A DNA stretch of 64,000 bases from Diphasiastrum complanatum (GCA_029204225.1 CM055108.1:1407787-1471786); one strand, 5' to 3'. Shown: positions 21,878 through 32,915, counted from the stretch's first letter. Notes: generated by a model from the sequence alone, not told the origin. Translations and numbers: made by a program.

Positions 21878-22811
21878 ATGGATTCCCAAGGGAAAGCCAG
21901 TCCTATCATGGACAAGCTTGATGGAATCAATTACCATCTGAGGAAATTTAAGATGAAAATTGTACTAATGGCAAAAGAATTGTACGACGTTGTTACAGGT
22001 GCAGAAGGGAAACTTGAAGCGGACGACACGACAATTGCCAGATGGAAGCTAAAGGACGGAAAAGCTTTTGCGTTGATCATCCTCAACATCACGGATAGCC
22101 AGATTGGCCATGTATTCGAGGCTTAGACATTGAAAGAAGTCTGGGACATCTTGAGCACACTATACGAAGTGCGAGATATAGCTTCCAAGCTACATCTTAG
22201 GAAGAAATTCTACTCCCTCAAGATGACGAATGGTGATTCTCTATAGAATCACATTAATCAGTTCAAGAACCTGCTAAGACAAATGGCCGCTGTTCGATCT
22301 GCCATAGACGATCAAGACGCAGTGATGCAACTACTTACAAGCTTGCCAATTTCTTACGACAGCTGGGCGATGATCATCATGACTCATCCAAAATTGACTC
22401 TTTCGAGAGTCATTACTATGTTGTTGTAGGAAGACATGCAAATGAACGAAGCCTCGAGTTCCTCAGCTGATTCTCACGCCTTGTACACCAACAAGAGCAC
22501 AACAAAGTAGAAGAATAAGAAAGGCCCGAAGCAATCAAAGCCAGACCAGAAACTAGCTCAACACAAGGAACAGTCGAACCTGCAAACAAAGAAGAAGCTG
22601 TTTTGCAGATACTGCAAACGAAACAACCATGAAATACAAGAATGTCGAATACTTCAAGCAAAGAACAACAACAAAGGGCAGTCGAATCAAGTGGCAAATG
22701 CAGCTGTAGAAGCTCCACAACCTATTCAAGAAGCGGATCATGATGCCTTCATGACCAATCATCAAGGAGCATCTGGCGATAGTTCTTGGTTCCTGGATTT
22801 CGGACAACAGT
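21878..22811 (+). pseudogene. Copia gag with CCHC knuckle and start of protease
   Basis: Opens MDSQGKASPIMDKLDGINYH. A gag of the UBN2 type follows, with the NHINQFKNLLRQM and LLTSLPISYDSW blocks, then a CCHC knuckle (CRYCKRNNHEIQEC, near 22610-22650). The protease start reads SWFLDFG where an active copy has W-DSG. Four in-frame TAG codons (22124, 22244, and near 22427 and 22508) each replace an expected Gln, so all are CAG-to-TAG changes. The protease Ser-to-Phe change is also C to T. The frame is cut at 22812 by a gypsy fragment. Confidence 0.85.
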
Positions 22812-24371
22812 TGTCATGCCCATGACTGGTCTCGGGTAGCGTGTTCACTCTAGGGACCGGTAGACCAACAACCCGTAAGTTAATTGTGACTATAAGGGAA
22901 TTGGGGCCCTTATGTGTACATGGTCATAATTAATGGTTGTAGGCCTAAACACATGGTGGTGGACCTGGTACGGGTCTATAAGTGATCATTAGAGAACTGG
23001 ATGAATGGACCAAATAGGCTACTGAGGTGTCCAGTGGATGCAACAAACCGCCCGCCTTATGGCGTTTAGCTTTATTCAACTGACATTGGTCACACTTGAC
23101 CACATAAGATTCTACAAAGGGCTTGAGTTTTGGCCAATAAAAATCCCTTCGTACCAAATCCAATGTACGATGTATGCCGGGATGTCCTGCGCATGGTGAG
23201 TCATGACATTCATAAAGAATTTTATTCTTAGCAACATCCACATCAGGCACACAAACTTTCCCTTTCCTGAACAAAAGTCCATTACGGATAGAGAAGTCAT
23301 CAGTACCCTTTATATCCTTCCCCCCAGATTGATCACCATGATCATTAGTCCTGCTTGATGAAACTGCTAGAACCCTATTCCAGAGTGGTCCAAAATGTGG
23401 GTCTTTCTCATAAAGACCTCTCAGGGAGGGATAAAATTCCGTATTGATCTCAGTGAAGAAAAGTTCGTTTACTTCACCAATTCGACTAAGTGCATCAGCC
23501 ACCTGATTAGATGAGCCCCTGATATACCGCACTTCAAAGTCAAATTCTTGCATGAGTTCTGCCCATCTGGCCTTACGACCTCGCAAATCATTCTGATTAC
23601 AAAAATACTTTAAAGGTTGATGATCCATATTAACCACAAAATTATTACTGTACAGGTAATGCCCCATGATTTCAAAGCATGGATCACAACAAAAAGCTCT
23701 TTTTCCTGAGTGGTGTACCTGACCTGTGCATCGGTTAGTTTCTTACTTTCAAAGGCAACGGGCTGAGAACAGCTCCAATAGCCGTATCACTCGTGTCAGT
23801 GTTAATGACGAACGACAAATCTGGATCCGCTATCCTCAAAACTGGAGCTGAGGCAATTAGAAGCTTGAGTTTGCGAAAACTCTCATCTAATTTCTCATTC
23901 CATTTGATAGGAGGACTTGGCCTACCTTTGCGACTTTTCACTCCTTTCAACATATTGTTGAGAGGTGTAGCAATCTTCGAGTACTCCTCTCCAAATCTAC
24001 AGAAAAACACAGTGAAACCTAAGAATGACTTAAGTTCACGCATTGTTTTAGAATTGGCCATTCCACTACCATCTTCACCTTTTCCTCGTCAATCTTGATC
24101 CCAAAGGAGGTGATCTTATGACCTAGGTAAAGAAGTTCCTTCTTAAAGAATTCGCACTTTGATTCTTTAGCATAAAGCTTCTCTTGTCTTAAGATACGTA
24201 AGACAGTACGGAGATGCTTAGCATGCTCTTTGAGTGTTTTGCTATAGATTAAAATATCGTTCAGAAATACTACTACGAACTTCCCCAAATATGGACGAAA
24301 CAAATCCTTCATCCCGGGCAACGGATGAATAAGGGGGGAAGAATGTCATGCCCATGACTGGTCTCGGGTAG
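22812..24371 (-). mobile_element. Gypsy pol fragment, inverted between two copies of a 28-bp LTR-start sequence
   Basis: Minus-strand Ty3 pol from 24321 to about 22945. RT C-terminus: FRPYLGKFVVVFLNDILIY, where the usual FLDD has become FLND. RNase H follows over three frames (NTDTSDTAIGAVLS; NMDHQPLKYF; ADALSRIGEVN). Next comes the integrase zinc-binding region (ECHDSPCAGHPG, KCDQCQLNKAKRHK), where it stops. At both ends lies the plus-strand sequence TGTCATGCCCATGACTGG (22812 and 24344), continuing to TCTCGGGTAG. The right copy is preceded by a purine run (AAGGGGGGAAGAA) like a PPT followed by an LTR start. PPT and LTR would be plus-oriented while pol is minus, so the pol segment seems inverted or swapped in. 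Confidence 0.75.
22840..22944. other. LTR-like remainder beside the left 28-bp copy
   Basis: Non-coding sequence joining the 28-bp copy at 22812-22839 to the integrase fragment; probably the start of a gypsy LTR that is then broken. Confidence 0.35.
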
Positions 24372-25042
24372 ACACTCACCCCATGCAGCTGCACTAACAG
24401 ATTGGACAACGACTGCAGCCACTTACGATCTCTTACAGACAACACATCCACTTTGTACTTTCCACATCTGCACACCTATAATATAATGTATATATACTGG
24501 ATACCATTTGCATATTCAGGTTAATGAGGTTAATGAGTGAATGAGTTGATGAGTTAATGAATGAGATGAAGTAGATGTCTTGCGCATTGATTCTTGATTA
24601 TCAACAATAAGGTTTATTCCTTTACAGATTGTATAAGCTTCGTAGGGCATGCGATTTCGTCCGCTATTGTCTTGTGCTCTACCGCATTATTGACATGTAT
24701 ACATGATATACTTAATCTGATACAGTTCTTTGTTCTGCATTCAGATCTATGCTAAATTGCTATGCTTATCATTCATTATGTCTGGCCTTTCTAGTTGTTC
24801 TTTTTGGTAATAGATGACTAACATTTGGTCTTGTCTTTCGCGATTAATTATCAGTCAAGCACCGTCTAGCCCTTTGCGAATCATTCGTGATGAATAGTTT
24901 GTCTTACTATTCACGATAAACCATTCTTATGGAGCTTCATTCATTTATTAAAGTTTGGCTACGTAATCAAGAATGACTGTGATTCCCATCACTACCGTTT
25001 TGTTCGTTCTGATAGGCATAGTCATGTTTATGGAGAGAGTCT
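24372..25042. other. Mixed LTR-like sequence
   Basis: Begins as the right-hand gypsy LTR-like sequence (TATA-like ATGTATATATAC near 24488-24499) and somewhere passes into the 5' part of the copia 3' LTR that becomes recognisable at 25043. No coding content. Confidence 0.4.
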
Positions 25043-25190
25043 TATAGCTCTTTTCTGTTCGAGTTCGTTTCTTGTTCGTTTCTTGTTCGAGTTCGTGTCT
25101 CGTTCGTGTTCGTCTTACCTCTTTGAGCTTATTTTGCGTTTCTAACATATAACACCTTTTCTCAACTCGTTCACCTCCCTCTCTCCAACA
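25043..25190 (+). repeat. Copia 3' LTR, 3' part
   Basis: Matches 21550-21716 (shared phrases GTTCGAGTTCGT, CGTCTTACCTCTTTG and TCTCTCCAACA), with one duplicated or deleted TTCGTTTC unit and scattered substitutions. Ends CCAACA at 25190. Together the two LTR parts bracket the gag at 21878 and the gypsy insertion. Confidence 0.7.
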
Positions 25191-25559
25191 GTCAGTACTA
25201 ACTCAACATACAAAACGTTCACTCAAAAAACTCAATGTTTGTTAGCTTGAGATAATGACAGGCCATTTGCTCCTTGACATCTGAATGCTCTTAACATACC
25301 ATTGAACTCCTTACGAGAAAAGCAGCTATCTCAGGAAAACTTGTTACAAAACAAGCGCTCTCTATGTCGAGAATTTGTGTGAAAAATGTACTCGCCCACT
25401 GATATAAGCTATTAAGTTTGATCAGGAGAGATGCAAAATGTGGTGGGCAAGTAGCTTATGTCACTAGTTTGGACAAATTTAGGAATTTTTTTTCTATGTC
25501 GTACCGTTTGGCCTCGGGTAGACCAGCTTACCACACATCGATTTTTTGGAAGGTTGATG
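25191..25559. other. Non-coding stretch
   Basis: Nothing recognised between the copia LTR end and the minisatellite. Confidence 0.4.
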
Positions 25560-25920
25560 AACTCGCACAAGGTTGAACGGTTCCCAAAAGAAGTAGAAAA
25601 TGACTTGCACAGGGAACAAAATGACTTGCACAAACCTGGAAATGACTCGCACAAGTTTGAAAGGTTTCTAAAAGAACTAGAAATGACTCGCGCAAGGGAA
25701 CATACTACTCGCACAGGCGTGTATACGAAAAAAATGACACGTATAAGGTTGGTACCCGCACAGGAAAAAATGACTCGCATAAGACGTTCAGTACCCGCAC
25801 AGGGTAAAATGACTCGCACAAAAAGGTCGGTACCTGCACAGGCAAAAATAACTCGCATAAGAAGCTTAGTACCCGCATAGGCTAAAATGACTCATAAGAA
25901 GATCAGTACTTGCACTTGGG
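25560..25920 (+). repeat. 39-bp minisatellite (GTACCCGCACAGG...ATGACTCGC)
   Basis: GTACCCGCA or a one-base variant starts at 25752, 25791, 25830 and 25869 (39 bp apart) and again at 25906 (37 bp). Each unit carries AAAATGACTCGCACAAG-type sequence. More degenerate units extend left to about 25560. Because 39 is divisible by three, both strands stay open for about 140 codons; the minus strand gives a repeating RVI--CAGT protein-like pattern. Confidence 0.85.
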
Positions 25921-25999
25921 TGGTTCGATCCTTGAGACTTTCGCCATAGTAGACCTTTGTGGTGGTTGAGCTGGTACCTTCTTGGTTCCGTAACGATCT

Positions 26000-26389
26000 G
26001 TGTCCATGTCCCCTGTAGCTGAACAAATTAGACATCATAGATTCTACCGAATGCGGGTCCAAATACACGAGCCATCCACAAACCCATTTGAGGGACAAGA
26101 ACCTGATAGAGACGAGTCTTCACGAGCACGAGCCCATTCTTTTGGTGTTGAATCCTCTCAGGTCCGAACCAACCTTATAAAGAAACGAAATGTTTTCAAC
26201 TACAAAGCCTTGCTAGCTTTTAGCCCTCAGCCTGATGAAGACATTCACAAACTTGAAGATCTGGAGACACAAAGCACAAAAGGTTTCGCGCACACGAAAG
26301 TCAAAGAAGATGAAGATGAACGATTCGTGAACATGAAAGATCCACGAATGAGATTCCTTTGCGGTCCAGTACAAGAGAAAGACATATGA
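26000..26389 (+). CDS. Hypothetical reading frame, 129 codons
   Basis: Opens MSMSPVAEQIRHHRFYRM and is rich in charged residues (KVKEDEDERFVNMKDPRMRF). No family recognised, no CCHC, protease or membrane segment. It lies just 3' of the minisatellite and upstream of a copia LTR/PBS. It may be a gag-type remnant or a chance frame; I would not call it a gene without transcript support. Confidence 0.2.
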   Translation: MSMSPVAEQIRHHRFYRMRVQIHEPSTNPFEGQEPDRDESSRARAHSFGVESSQVRTNLIKKRNVFNYKALLAFSPQPDEDIHKLEDLETQSTKGFAHTKVKEDEDERFVNMKDPRMRFLCGPVQEKDI

Positions 26390-27175
26390 GCAAAACGAAA
26401 CCCGTTTTGCTCTCACACTCCAAGGAGTACTAGCTAAGATCATGCAAAGTATCCAGAAGTACAGATATCTGATCTGATGGTATGACATCAATAGATACAC
26501 TTTAGGTCATGGCTACTCTTGTAATTCCCTGACTAATTGCTTAATCACTCTAATCTTAGATTTACATAGAGCGACGATACTTACTGGATGATACTTGACA
26601 TATAGATCAACAGAATACACATACAGTGTAATGTAATAGTCTGATGATAGTAAGCAATCAAGACGAAAAATACAAAATACTTGTCCGCCTGCGTGCGGAG
26701 ACAATTCTATCTAGGATTAGAAGATCCAACTGTCTGCTAGTAAAGTGAGACAATTACTCGTGAGAGAACCGCATTTCTCTCACGCCAATGCACTGCGTGG
26801 GTATGCATGTAGCGCTCAAAGAATCAAAAAAAAAAAATCAGTAGATGATATTGTAGCCTTTGCGCACATATCAATTCGTGTTGTGTTTGATCTTGAATGC
26901 AAATATTTCTGTTGTTAATCGTGTGTCTGAGTTTCTTCTTATTCATTTTGAATTTCGCACTTTGGTTGAAACTATGTTGAATGCTGTATTAATTTTATGA
27001 GCGTAGATCAGTAGTGACTGACTACACTCTGGAGGAGTGTAGGATTGATTCAGCTGGCAGTGTACAACGATCGCATTTGAACTCCATCCAAGCCGAGGAG
27101 AGTTGTGACTGATTCGCCTTCGTGAAACTTTTGCGAATCCAACAAATTCATCAGTCAACACACATCAACACAACA
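26390..27175 (+). repeat. Probable copia 5' LTR, start not resolved
   Basis: The sequence ends CACATCAACACAACA one base before a copia primer-binding site at 27177, so an LTR must end here. Its TG start could not be fixed because no second LTR copy is present. Two short hairpins lie inside: AGCAAAACG/CGTTTTGCT (26389-26411) and GTGAGAGAA/TTCTCTCAC (26760-26783). Confidence 0.4.
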
Positions 27176-27176
27176 G

Positions 27177-27190
27177 TGGTATTAGAGCCC
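27177..27190 (+). other. Copia primer-binding site, one C-to-T change
   Basis: TGGTATTAGAGCCC; the standard site is TGGTATCAGAGCCC. Confidence 0.75.
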
Positions 27191-30180
27191 ACCCTGCCAA
27201 ATTCTGACATAGCCAAAGAAGCTATCAGATCTAGGAGGCCAAGCATCCAGACAATCAACCATCAATAAGGAAACATACTTCAAGAAGCAATGGTTTCAAT
27301 CAGCAGCATGCAAAGCAAGATCTGCACGATACATGATTCTTCAAGATCTAACTTTCTAGCCTAGAAAGCTAAGACATCTTTGATACTCAAGGGTGAAGGA
27401 CTCTTCTCCTGGGTGGATGGCACAAAAGAAATGCCTACAACAACAGGCAAGGAGCTACGCAAATGGAGGGAAAAAAACGACAAGGCAGTAGCCTTGCTAT
27501 AATCTTCCATCGAATACGGCAACAAAGAAAAACTAAAGAAGCAATTTAAGCCCAAGAGGGAGTCCAATCAGAGGCAAGATCGTGACCGACAAGTAGAGTG
27601 AACAAGCAAGGACAACTGGAAGACCAAAGAGAGGTCGAAACAACAAGGTGCAGACAAGAAGACCTGTGTGAGATGCAAAAGAGACGGGCATACAGTAGAT
27701 ACCTACTCACTCAATCCCAAATTGAATGTATCCATTGCCATAAGAAGGGTCACGCATCCATGGATTGCCGCCAAAACCCAAGGAACAAATTAGCACAAAA
27801 CAGATAGGAGAACAACAATAGTTCATCCTATGTCGAGGAGCTCGAGAGCTCGAGGATGGGCAAATAAAGAATGAACAGAAGTTGTTCGACCACCTACATC
27901 TGTGAAGATGTGTGTGCAACATCAACGTCTGATACACATGAGGTGATCCTAGATTCAAGAGCCACCTCACACTTTGTGACATCAAGACGAATCATGTATG
28001 ATTTCAGAAGTGCAGATCCCTCAAGATTCATAGTTCTTGGAGATGGATCTAGACATCAACTGAACGGTATTGGTTTACTATGGCTCAACACCAACGACAG
28101 AGACATACGACTCGAAAACGTTCTGTTCGTGCCTACTTTGCAACAAGACTTGCTCTCTGTAGCAAGAATAGCAGATGCAGGGATGCGTGCGATGTTTTCT
28201 AACGAAGCATGCAATGTGATTGATGCCAGTACCAGTACTCTCATCACTCAAGGTAGAAGGAAAGGTAACCTATATCATATGAAGGTACGCCTATCTGAAG
28301 ATCAGGTGCATCAGACTCATGACAACTCGTCAGATACTTTGTGGCACAAAAGACCCTGCCACATGAACTCAATGGCACTTTACCAGACAAGTCATCATGG
28401 AGCGATAACAGGGGTCAGCATCTCGAATGCAACCAGTTCGACCACCTATGATGCATGTTTGAAAAGCAAGATGTCGCGCACTCCATTTGTCAAAGATTGC
28501 TATAAAATGACAAAGATTTTGGAGCTAGTGCATTCTGACATCTGTGGACCATTCAACGTGATCTCAGTAGGAGGTTCGAAATATTATATAACCTTCATTA
28601 ATAATTATAGCAAATTTTCCAGAGTGTATTTTATTCAAAATAAATCTGAAGCGCTTGATAAATTCACAGAATATGTGAATTGGGCAGAGAGATGTACAAG
28701 CAGCAAGGTGAAGCAGATCAGAACAAATCGAGGTGGCGAATATATCTCGAATCGCTTCACTGACTTCTGCAATGATCATGGTATCATTCACAGAAGAACT
28801 GCAGCCTACACACCACAACACAATGGTGTTGTTGAACAAAAGAACAGGTTTCTAACGGAAGCAGCCAGATGCATGATGGCCTACTCAAAGGCTCCAAGGG
28901 CACTGTGGGCTGAAGCAGTAGCTATAGTCGCATACATCCAGAACAGGACATGTAAGTCTGGTGTTCCTCACACGACACCACATGAGCTATGGTGGGGTAG
29001 AAAGCCCAACCTGTGTCATGTTAGAATCTTTGGCTATGTAGCATATGTACATATTCTTGATAAGCTTTGAAAGAAGCTTGATGAGAAAGCCGCGCAGGGA
29101 TTTCTGGTAGGTTATGACAACAATTCGTCATACTACAGAATCTACATGCTAGACACGAACACTGTGAAAACAGTGAGAGATGTCAGATTCAATGAAAGTA
29201 GGACAATGGCCATTGACGATCCTGTCAGCTACAAAGTTATGGAGAGGCAGTACTATGACCTACCGCTAGTGACAGAGGGAGTAGCAGACGAACACGGAAA
29301 CAAAGATTTTTGAGTTGTCTCCCGTTCGAACGACGAATCTGACGAAGAAAGATTCGAGAGGCAACCTGCCGCCACAGTTCCTGTAAACCAAGATGGTTCT
29401 AGACCAAGCAGAGTAGACAAGGACAAAGGCATAATTGTTTCAAGAGGATCTCCCAGAAGGTTGACAAGACCACAAAGAGCACCAACAAGATATGTGCCAG
29501 GCAACTTAGCTTCCACATCAAAAGAGTTCTACGGGTTCAGTGGTGAACCATAGACTTTCGACGAGGCGATTGAAGGTCCAGAAAAGGACAGATGGATCCA
29601 AGCCATGAATGAAGAGATGGAGTCCATGAGGAAGAACCAGGTATGGACGTTGGAGCCATTACCACATAAGCACAAGACTGTTAAATGCAAATGGATTTTC
29701 AAACTCAAATACGGACCAGATGGGAACATCACGAAATACAAGGCAAGACTGGTAGCGAAGGGTTTCTCTCAGAGATATGGTATTGACTACTCTGAAACCT
29801 TCTCTCTGGTCATCAAACATTCGTCCCTATGTCTGTTATTTGCATATGCAGCAGCTTATGACCTCAAAAACCACATTGTGGATGAGAAGTCAGCCTTTCT
29901 GCATGGCAAATTAGACGAAGAGGTCTACATGGATCAACCCCGAGGATATGTCTCGAATTCACTTCTTGATTATGCATGTAGAATGCATAGAAGCATCTAA
30001 GGTCTGAAACAATCAGCCCGACAATGGTACAAGAAGATAGGTCAAGCCCTGAAATCATTAGGATTCAAGCCTCTGTTGGCTGATTCCAATGTATATGTCA
30101 GAGTTACAGATGGGAAGATCATCATTGTGGCTGTGTATGTGGACGACACTTTGATACTGTCAAAATCTGACATCTCGACG
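27191..30180 (+). pseudogene. Degenerate copia gag-pol (gag remnant to RT)
   Basis: After a broken gag (27240-27600), a CCHC knuckle CIHCHKKGHASMDC lies near 27730-27770. The frame 27871-29070 carries the protease site as LDSRATSH (Gly of DSG replaced by Arg). A shortened pre-integrase motif (LWHKRPCHMN) follows, then integrase with HSDICG, RTNRGGEY (the catalytic Asp of the usual DNGGEY reads Asn here) and QHNGVVEQKN. The same frame continues past stops at 29068, about 29311 and 29551 into RT (WIQAMNEEMESM, KWIFKLKYGPDG). After a further stop at 29998 it reaches YVDDTLIL at about 30135. RNase H and 3' LTR are missing; sequence changes at about 30180. At least three of the four stops are C-to-T type (CGA to TGA, CAG to TAG). 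Confidence 0.88.
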
Positions 30181-30439
30181 TGGATATGGCATGGTATTTT
30201 TCTTAAAAAAAAAATATGCATCATTTGACATCCATGTCAACAATCCAAAAGTCTGTCCATGGCGTCTGGCATCTGGCGTCTGAGCCATGAATGTCGGATT
30301 CCGACGTGTTTGGAAGACATCAAAATTCGACGTCTATTTCATCTTTCCGAATTCACACGATCCAGCGCCTTCTTTCTCACTTTGTGTTGTGCTGGTTGGA
30401 GTGATTGAAGGCATATTTGGAGTGATTATTGTGATTCTT
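30181..30439. other. Junction sequence after truncated copia
   Basis: Contains an A10 tract at 30205-30214 and a GACGT-rich stretch. No gene. Could be the edge of another element. Confidence 0.35.
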
Positions 30440-30729
30440 GAAGATTAGTTCATGCTTTTGGTGCTTTGAGGTTGGTACTTGAAGATATTAAAAGCTTTTG
30501 AAGTTTTAGTTTCGCTTTTTGTTTGAAAGATAAAGTTTTTTTTGTTTGTTTTTGTGAAAGAAAGTGAAGAGAGGAAAGATATGTGTTAAGTTTTAAGTGT
30601 TTGAATAGATAGTGTTAAGTGTTAAGTTTTAAGTGCTTGAATAGATATTGTTAAGTATTTGAATAAATATTGTTAAGTGTTAAGTGTTTGAATAGATAGT
30701 GTTTGATGGTAAATGAATCTTAGATTTGT

Positions 30730-30787
<58 letters not shown>

Positions 30788-31113
30788 TGTTTTTGATTGC
30801 ACCGATTTAGAATGATTTTGGATATTGTTTTTCTTGTAATAGATTGTTAGAATTGTTTAGGATAGTGTTTGGTAATACTAGATTATTAGATTTGTAATTT
30901 GTGAGAGAGAGAGAGAGAAGAGGTGGAGTGTAGATGTATGCTTGAAGATATTAAAAGCTTTTGGAGATTTTGTTTTGCTATATTTTTGAAAAATAAAATT
31001 TGCTTTGTTTGTTTTTGTGAAAGAAAGTGATGAAAGATAAGTGTTTGAATAGATAGTGTTAAGTGTTTGAATAAATAGTGTTTGATGGTAAATGAATCTT
31101 AGATTTGTAATTT

Positions 31114-31193
<80 letters not shown>

Positions 31194-31250
31194 GAGAGAG
31201 TTTTTGAATTTTGCATTTATTTAGAATGATTTAGGATAGTGTTTATAATA
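30440..31250 (+). repeat. Diverged tandem duplication, unit about 400-480 bp, with GA microsatellites
   Basis: GAAGATATTAAAAGCTTTTG occurs at about 30481 and 30944. Both are followed by TTGTTTGTTTTTGTGAAAGA, a run of AGTGTTAAGTGTTTGAATAGAT short repeats, GATGGTAAATGAATCTTAGA and a GA microsatellite. The microsatellites are (GA)25 at 30735-30784 and an imperfect 85-bp AG tract at 31116-31200. Open frames on the minus strand through the GA tracts are low-complexity artefacts. Confidence 0.75.
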
Positions 31251-31309
31251 GATTGTTAAAATTATTTAGGATAGTGTGTGTGTGTGTGGGTTTGAGAGGA
31301 GGTGTAGAT

Positions 31310-31530
31310 GGAGGCTCATTCATGGAGTTTTATGGTAGAGACATATCAAGAAAGGACAAAGTTGGAGAAGACAAGCAATCAATTGGTCATCACTCACATT
31401 TATTGTTTGGTTGCTATAATTTTTCAGAGAGTTCAAAGTTTAAACATGGAGGAATCATTTCATTCACATTCTATTTGGTTTTATGTTCTAGTTACATCTT
31501 GATGTGTAAAATTGATGAAAAAAATAGTGT
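31310..31530 (+). repeat. Copy of the block inserted in the copia element at 52072-53140
   Basis: GATGGAGGCTCATTCATGGAG and about 220 further bases match the minus strand of 52200-52450 closely, with small indels, and stop at about 31530 where a minus-strand copia LTR begins. At protein level both copies can be read as GGSFMEFYG/GGSFMEYHG, but indels shift the frame between them for about a dozen codons. The similarity is therefore clearest in DNA. Confidence 0.8.
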
Positions 31531-31808
31531 TCCCTTGCTTGAAATTTGCTTTGCACAGGAACACAGATCATGCTACACAGTAATACAGACAAAAAACACT
31601 CTCCACAGCAAGCTCACATAGCAACTGTATTTTACAAAACGAAATTACACTATACATATAGTTGTTCACTCAGGCAACCCATGCATGACCCAGGTTGCCG
31701 TTGGCGGGACGCGTGTCTCGTCAACTTGCCTCGTGGCGAGGCCAATAAATCCTTATCCACTGATAGGACCCACAGTACAACATCACAGTGATTCTATTTT
31801 AATTCTAA
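31531..31808 (-). repeat. 3' LTR of the split minus-strand copia element
   Basis: On the minus strand, a purine-rich tract (TTAAGGGAGAGAG, about 31808-31820) follows the RNase H end and precedes TTAGAATTAAAATAG, matching the usual TGTTAGAAT LTR start with TG lost. The GACACGCGTCCC phrase inside (about 31709) resembles GACACGAGTCCC in the LTR at 59723. The inner end is placed where the 31310-31530 repeat begins. Confidence 0.55.
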
Positions 31809-31864
31809 CTCTCTCCCTTAAAGTAGAGTCTACTTTATATACAGTCATATACATAGCTTTAAAG

Positions 31865-32263
31865 TCAACAAACTTTAAGTACAGAAAGCTTTGATCTAAA
31901 CTTATCAAATTTTTCTCCAACAAGTGGGTTAGTGAAAATATCAGCTAGTTGTTCTTCTATGCTACAATGAACAACATGAATTTCACGACTCAGCAGCCTC
32001 TCACGTATAAAGTGATACTGAATCTCAATGTGTTTAGTTCTCGCATGGAACACCCTGGATTCTTTGCTAGCTGAATGCCACTCTGACTGTCGCTATGTAG
32101 TGTCGTGGGATTTTTAAACTTCATGCCAGCTTCTTCCAAGATTTGTCTCAACCATATAGCTTCATGTGCTGCACTACACATTGCCTTATATTCTGCTTAT
32201 GTGGTGGAAAGAGTAATCGTACTTTGCTTCTTACTAGACCAGGAAAAGCAACTACCACAAAAC
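31865..32263 (-). pseudogene. C-terminal RNase H part of the split copia element
   Basis: Minus strand: the FSWSSKKQSTITLSTT type motif at 32258-32210, then MCSAAHEAIWLRQILEEAG and DSQSGIQLAKNP. After a frameshift come ARTKHIEIQYHFIRERLL and the terminal ADIFTN block. It stops at 32263, precisely at the 5' edge of the inserted copia element, and its upstream half resumes at 38129. Confidence 0.85.
32260..32263 (+). other. Target-site duplication, left copy (AAAC)
   Basis: AAAC directly before the LTR start, repeated at 38125-38128 directly after the other LTR. Removing the element and one copy restores a continuous minus-strand RNase H frame. Confidence 0.8.
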
Positions 32264-32915
32264 TGTGAAAAATTGTCAACTAGTAGTATTTTCCTAACTT
32301 GAGATTTTGTAGGCCTATGGCCAAATAAAAGTTAGAGATAGGTTCATACATGTATGTAGAGGCCCAAAGTATGTGTACACTACTTTTGAGGTCACATTAA
32401 TTAGAGGAGGTCGAGTGTGGAGCTCTTCTATTGGCTCATAATTTGGTGCATTCCTATTTGACCAAATTTCTAGGTATATGGGTGAATCCTATTGGACCCC
32501 AATTTTAGCCTATCATAAGACAAGTGGCCAAGAGGCACTATGGCTGCTATAAATAGCCATCTCCACGAGTATGTACACATCTCATTTTCATTCTATTGAA
32601 TGAATGTTATGCTCTTTGAAGATCCATCTTCTTCTCTCTCACTTTTTTGTTCATATCTTGCATTCTAGCCACTAGAATTGTGATTTCTTTGTTGCTATGG
32701 CTTCACACGTGTGAAATGCAGGTTGTAGGCTCTGAAGTACGGACAGGGACAGCAAGTTTCTGTTTGTGGAAGCTTATGTCAGATTTTGATGTTTAGTTGA
32801 TGTTTAGTATGCTTACCATCACAATTTCTATCATTTTTTCAATCTAGATGTGCATAACTTCCATGGCCAAGATCTTTATGAAACTTTAGCATCTTTTGGA
32901 TCTGAGTTTTTCACA
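32264..32915 (+). repeat. 5' LTR of the young copia element
   Basis: Begins TGTGAAAAATTG and ends GAGTTTTTCACA, so the ends form a 9-bp inverted repeat (TGTGAAAAA/TTTTTCACA). A TATAAATA box at 32548-32555 should set the transcription start in the LTR. A palindrome CACACGTGTG (32706-32715) with a CACGTG core lies downstream. Confidence 0.95.

Noticed and set aside
25412-25880. About 140-codon frames on both strands with a repeating CAGT pattern
   Set aside because: Explained by the 39-bp minisatellite, whose period is a multiple of three.
25752-25920. Possible CRISPR-like array
   Set aside because: The units are contiguous tandem repeats with no unique spacers, and the DNA is plant nuclear.
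30878-31216. 112-codon minus frame rich in Ser and Leu
   Set aside because: Readout of GA microsatellites.
31253-31621. 122-codon plus frame as a gene
   Set aside because: It spans the boundary between a repeat block and a copia LTR; similarity to 52200-52450 is at DNA level and out of frame in part.
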